A model generated the notes under the pieces. It saw nothing but the letters and a program-made list of their open reading frames with translations, was not told the DNA's origin and made no database searches. This document shows positions 6,483 to 8,388 of a stretch of DNA of 8,388 nucleotides, piece by piece. Source of the stretch: Candidatus Margulisiibacteriota bacterium (GTDB lineage: Bacteria; Margulisbacteria; WOR-1; O2-12-FULL-45-9); contig JAQTLJ010000047.1 in assembly GCA_028714935.1 (NCBI GenBank), forward strand, positions 1-8,388, written 5' to 3'. Each line of letters begins with the position of its first letter. Position 1 is the stretch's first letter. The translations under genes were made by a program, and so were the position numbers.

Positions 6483-7268
6483 ATGCGCAACATTACGATC
6501 ATTTTATTTTCAGTTTTGATCGCTTTTTCCGCTTTGGGCGAAGCGACTTTCCCCGTGCCGACCGGTTTTATCAATGATTATGCCGGGGTCTTATCCGCCC
6601 AGGAAAAGCAGGAACTCGAGTCGATCTCTGCCGCCATTAAACAGCAGACCGGGGCGGAACTGGCGGTTGCCATTGTCCCGACGGTTGAGCCGCTTGATTC
6701 CAAGACCTACGCGGTCAAGCTGTTTGAGAAGTGGAAGATCGGGCAAAAGGGGAAAGACAACGGCATCTTGATCCTGCTGGCGATGCAGGAGAAGCGGATC
6801 GAGATCGAGGTCGGCTACGGGCTGGAAGGGACGGTCCCTGACGCGCTGGCCGGGAGGATCTTGGATAAATTTGCCGTTCCCCGTTTCAAGCAGGGGGCTA
6901 TGGGGGGAGGCTTGGTTGACACAGCCAAAGCTTTAAGCCAGGTGATCATCAAGGGAGAAGTTCCAGTCGCGTCGGATAAGGGAAAAGATCAAGGCGGGGA
7001 TCTGGGGCCGTATTTTATTTATGTTATCATCTTCATTATTGTTATAGGCATTTTATTCAGGAGAGGCGGTTCCATTGTGATGGGTATTTTTGGGGTGATC
7101 TGGGGAGCGGGAATGGGGGGATTGATCGGGGCGATATTAGGAGGTCTGCTTGGTTTGTTCTTTGGTTTCTGGGGAATTTCCCTGGGTGGGGGAGGTTTTG
7201 GCGGCGGCGGATTTGGCGGGTTTGGCGGCGGCCGGAGCGGCGGTGGGGGTTCGGGCCGCAGCTGGTAG
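6483..7268 (+). CDS. TPM-domain (YgcG-like) membrane protein with glycine-rich tail
   Basis: The 261-residue protein has a signal peptide or N-terminal anchor (1-21, ending G-E-A). A TPM domain covers about 23-155: the opening F-P-V-P-T-G-F-I-N-D-Y-A-G-V-L, then the central K-D-N-G-I-L-I-L-L strand, E-V-G-Y-G-L-E-G and the downstream D-A-L-A-G helix. A polar linker is followed by a membrane helix (about 176-192), a second glycine-zipper-like hydrophobic stretch (198-232) and a Gly-rich tail ending G-R-S-W. TPM proteins face the extracytoplasmic side; roles in photosystem II repair (TLP18.3) and general envelope function are known for the family, but no activity can be assigned here. The frame is open upstream to 6348, but ATG 6483 is chosen because it follows the previous stop by 1 nt and begins a clean signal peptide. 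The lemA-like gene follows, a common pairing for this family. Confidence 0.9.
   Translation: MRNITIILFSVLIAFSALGEATFPVPTGFINDYAGVLSAQEKQELESISAAIKQQTGAELAVAIVPTVEPLDSKTYAVKLFEKWKIGQKGKDNGILILLAMQEKRIEIEVGYGLEGTVPDALAGRILDKFAVPRFKQGAMGGGLVDTAKALSQVIIKGEVPVASDKGKDQGGDLGPYFIYVIIFIIVIGILFRRGGSIVMGIFGVIWGAGMGGLIGAILGGLLGLFFGFWGISLGGGGFGGGGFGGFGGGRSGGGGSGRSW
7184..7258 (+). repeat. Glycine-rich low-complexity coding repeat in the TPM gene
   Basis: Three copies of TTTGGCGG (7197-7204, 7212-7219, 7221-7228) sit in a G-rich stretch and encode F-G-G-G-type units at the end of the TPM protein. Such tails are usual in this family and are likely to vary in length by replication slippage. Confidence 0.65.
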
Positions 7269-7269
7269 G

Positions 7270-7298
7270 TTGCGTTAGATAAGTTGCAATGTTAGAAT
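7270..7298 (+). promoter_or_regulatory. Possible sigma70-type promoter for the lemA-like gene
   Basis: TTGCGT (7270-7275) and TAGAAT (7293-7298) are separated by 17 nt. The -10 matches TATAAT at 5 of 6 positions, while the -35 is weak at 3 of 6. It lies in the only real intergenic gap of the + strand block, so it could give LemA its own transcript with a short leader. A chance match is possible. Confidence 0.3.
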
Positions 7299-7307
7299 TA
7301 AGCCAGC

Positions 7308-7315
7308 AAGGAGGT
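7308..7315 (+). promoter_or_regulatory. Strong Shine-Dalgarno site for lemA
   Basis: AAGGAGGT lies 8 nt before the ATG at 7324. It is the strongest ribosome-binding site in the window and contrasts with the weak sites at most upstream junctions. It suggests LemA is made at a higher level, independent of coupling. Confidence 0.8.
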
Positions 7316-7323
7316 AAAAAGAG

Positions 7324-7893
7324 ATGAGAAACTTGTTGATCGTACTGGGAGTAATTTTAGCGATCGTGGTGGTGGTGGTTATGTTTCTGGTCGGTACTTA
7401 TAACGGCTTGGTCGGTTTGGATCAAGGGGTTAAAACGGCCTGGGCACAGGTTGAAAATCAACTGCAGAGGAGATATGACCTGATCCCGAACCTGGTGGCA
7501 ACCGTTAAAGGTTACGCTGCCCACGAAAAACAGATCTTTATCGATGTGGCGGAAGCCCGGGCTAAATTGGCCGGCGCGGCGACCGTTAATGATAAAGTTA
7601 AGGCGGCCAACGCGGTTGAGGGCGTCCTGGGAAGACTGCTGGCGATCACCGAGAACTATCCGCAATTAAAAGCTTCAGAGAATTTTATCGCGCTGCAGGA
7701 TGAGCTGGCGGGAACGGAGAATCGTTTAGCCGTTGAAAGGATGCGCTATAACGAAACGGTGCAGACCTATAACGTCAGGGCGCGCTCGATCCCGACGGTC
7801 TTTGTGGTCAGGATGCTGGGATTCGACGGCGAAAAACCTTTCTTTAAAGTGGAAAGTGAAGCGGCCAAGCAAGCGCCAAAAGTCACTTTCTAA
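7324..7893 (+). CDS. lemA: LemA family protein
   Basis: The 189-residue protein has an N-terminal membrane anchor (about 4-24) with only a few residues before it. It then has the LemA signature Y26-N-G-L-V-G-L-D-Q-G-V-K, the W40-A-Q-V-E-N-Q-L-Q-R-R-Y-D-L-I-P-N stretch and K62-G-Y-A-A-H-E. The remainder is a long helical bundle, ending with F-F-K-V-E at 173-177. LemA proteins have the short N-terminus inside and a helical domain outside; the biochemical role is not settled, and family members occur next to TPM proteins, as here, or next to HtpX-type proteases. Length matches the family (about 185-200). The start is fixed by AAGGAGGT 8 nt upstream. The 3' end overlaps the convergent larC by 11 bp, leaving no room for a dedicated intergenic terminator. 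Confidence 0.93.
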   Translation: MRNLLIVLGVILAIVVVVVMFLVGTYNGLVGLDQGVKTAWAQVENQLQRRYDLIPNLVATVKGYAAHEKQIFIDVAEARAKLAGAATVNDKVKAANAVEGVLGRLLAITENYPQLKASENFIALQDELAGTENRLAVERMRYNETVQTYNVRARSIPTVFVVRMLGFDGEKPFFKVESEAAKQAPKVTF

Positions 7894-8388
7894 ATTTCTT
7901 TAGTTCAGAATAGACCCTTTGTACTGGGATGGCGTGCTTCCTTGCCAGCCGGTTATAATCTGCAAATTCCGGAGCGACTGTCTTGATCTCCCGGCCGAGC
8001 GATCCGATCTTGACTTTAGCCTTCCCGTATTTTGTTTTAACGGTCAGGAATTTGCGGCCAAGCTTTTCCCGGGGTAAGAGGTAAACCCGGACGCCAAAAG
8101 TCGTGGTCAGATCGAATATCCGGGTGATGATTAGGTTCCGTTTTTCCGGCTCGCACAGTACGACCATGTTTACCCCTGTCCTCCGCTTTTTCATCATCAC
8201 CGGAATCATGTAGGCATCAAGCGCGCCGGCTTTCAGCAGCGAGGCAATGACCGTGTCATACAATCGGGGGTTGAGGTCATCAATATTTGTTTCGATCTGG
8301 ACAACAGCGTCTCTTTTAGATGGGACAAGGGATTCCCCGATGTGGACTCGTAAGAGATTAGGGATTAGGGGATAGGTAATAGAGCCGG
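7883..8388 (-). CDS. larC: LarC nickel-pincer cofactor chelatase, C-terminal part (5' end beyond window)
   Basis: On the minus strand the frame is open from the window edge (first complete codon at 8386-8384) to a TGA at 7885-7883, giving 167 residues. The visible part carries I-P-N-L-L-R-V-x-I-G-E, then the family motif E-T-N-I-D-D-L-N-P (residues 32-40 from the edge). A-G-A-L-D-A-Y...M-K-K-R-R-T-G, F-D-L-T-T-T-F-G-V-R and a final A-P-E-F-A-D-Y-x-R-L-A segment follow. This is the C-terminal half of LarC (formerly DUF111), which inserts nickel into pyridinium-3,5-bisthiocarboxylic acid mononucleotide to make the cofactor of lactate racemase and other LarA-like enzymes. TTG at 8263 could be mistaken for a start, but the conserved E-T-N-I-D-D lies before it, so it is internal. 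No frameshift is seen in this part, unlike the larC1/larC2 arrangement of Lactiplantibacillus. The other lar genes would lie outside. Confidence 0.88.
   Translation of the reverse strand, partial: GSITYPLIPNLLRVHIGESLVPSKRDAVVQIETNIDDLNPRLYDTVIASLLKAGALDAYMIPVMMKKRRTGVNMVVLCEPEKRNLIITRIFDLTTTFGVRVYLLPREKLGRKFLTVKTKYGKAKVKIGSLGREIKTVAPEFADYNRLARKHAIPVQRVYSELKKFRK
8354..8381. repeat. Four degenerate heptamers (GGGATTA-like) inside larC
   Basis: On the + strand the bases read GAGATTA, GGGATTA, GGGGATA and GGTAATA in succession without gaps. They lie in the larC frame and encode the Ile-Thr-Tyr-Pro-Leu-Ile-Pro-Asn-Leu region just before the conserved N-L-L-R-V. The unit is short and degenerate, so chance cannot be excluded. 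Confidence 0.5.

Noticed and set aside
7184..7253. G-quadruplex candidate in the TPM gene
   Set aside because: Only scattered runs of three or more G with uneven spacing; the G-richness is explained by glycine codons.
7883..8263. A separate short larC2-like gene starting at TTG 8263
   Set aside because: The frame stays open to the window edge and the conserved E-T-N-I-D-D motif lies upstream of that codon, so it is one continuous larC.

Overview
The window looks like a compact envelope-biogenesis neighbourhood from a Gram-negative-type (diderm) bacterium of roughly 50% G+C. An outer-membrane-type beta-barrel protein begins with an S-layer homology (SLH) domain, the way porins are tethered in Cyanobacteria, Margulisbacteria/WOR-1 relatives and Negativicutes. 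Together with the MGDG-type glycolipid synthase, this makes an uncultivated Margulisbacteria/Saganbacteria-like lineage a reasonable guess. The taxonomy is inference only; no rRNA or marker protein is present.

Layout. Seven genes run on the + strand from the left edge to 7268 with almost no intergenic DNA: an MFS exporter (5' end cut off), a radical SAM protein, a GT4 glycosyltransferase, a GalE-like NAD-dependent epimerase, an MGDG-synthase-type glycosyltransferase, an SLH-porin and a TPM-domain protein. Three junctions are ATGA stop/start overlaps (1061-1064, 1927-1930, 4018-4021). One is a 23-bp overlap (5114-5136), and two are gaps of 4 and 1 nt. A 55-nt gap with a possible promoter and a strong Shine-Dalgarno then leads into lemA (7324-7893). 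On the minus strand the 3' part of larC (nickel-pincer cofactor chelatase) converges on lemA and overlaps it by 11 bp; larC runs off the right edge. No gene-free stretch exceeds 55 nt. I see no tRNA, rRNA, CRISPR array, insertion sequence or convincing rho-independent terminator.

How the genes may work together. The epimerase could supply UDP-galactose (or a related UDP-hexose), the MGDG-type enzyme could transfer it to diacylglycerol, and the GT4 enzyme could extend the glycolipid or build another glycan. This set (GT28-like plus GT4 plus UDP-hexose 4-epimerase) parallels the enzymes of galactolipid synthesis in chloroplasts and some phototrophs. The radical SAM protein and the MFS exporter are of unknown substrate but are locked into the same translationally coupled unit. 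The SLH-porin and the TPM/LemA pair are envelope proteins. The most interesting hypothesis is a glycolipid or envelope-modification operon in which a twitch-type radical SAM enzyme takes part.
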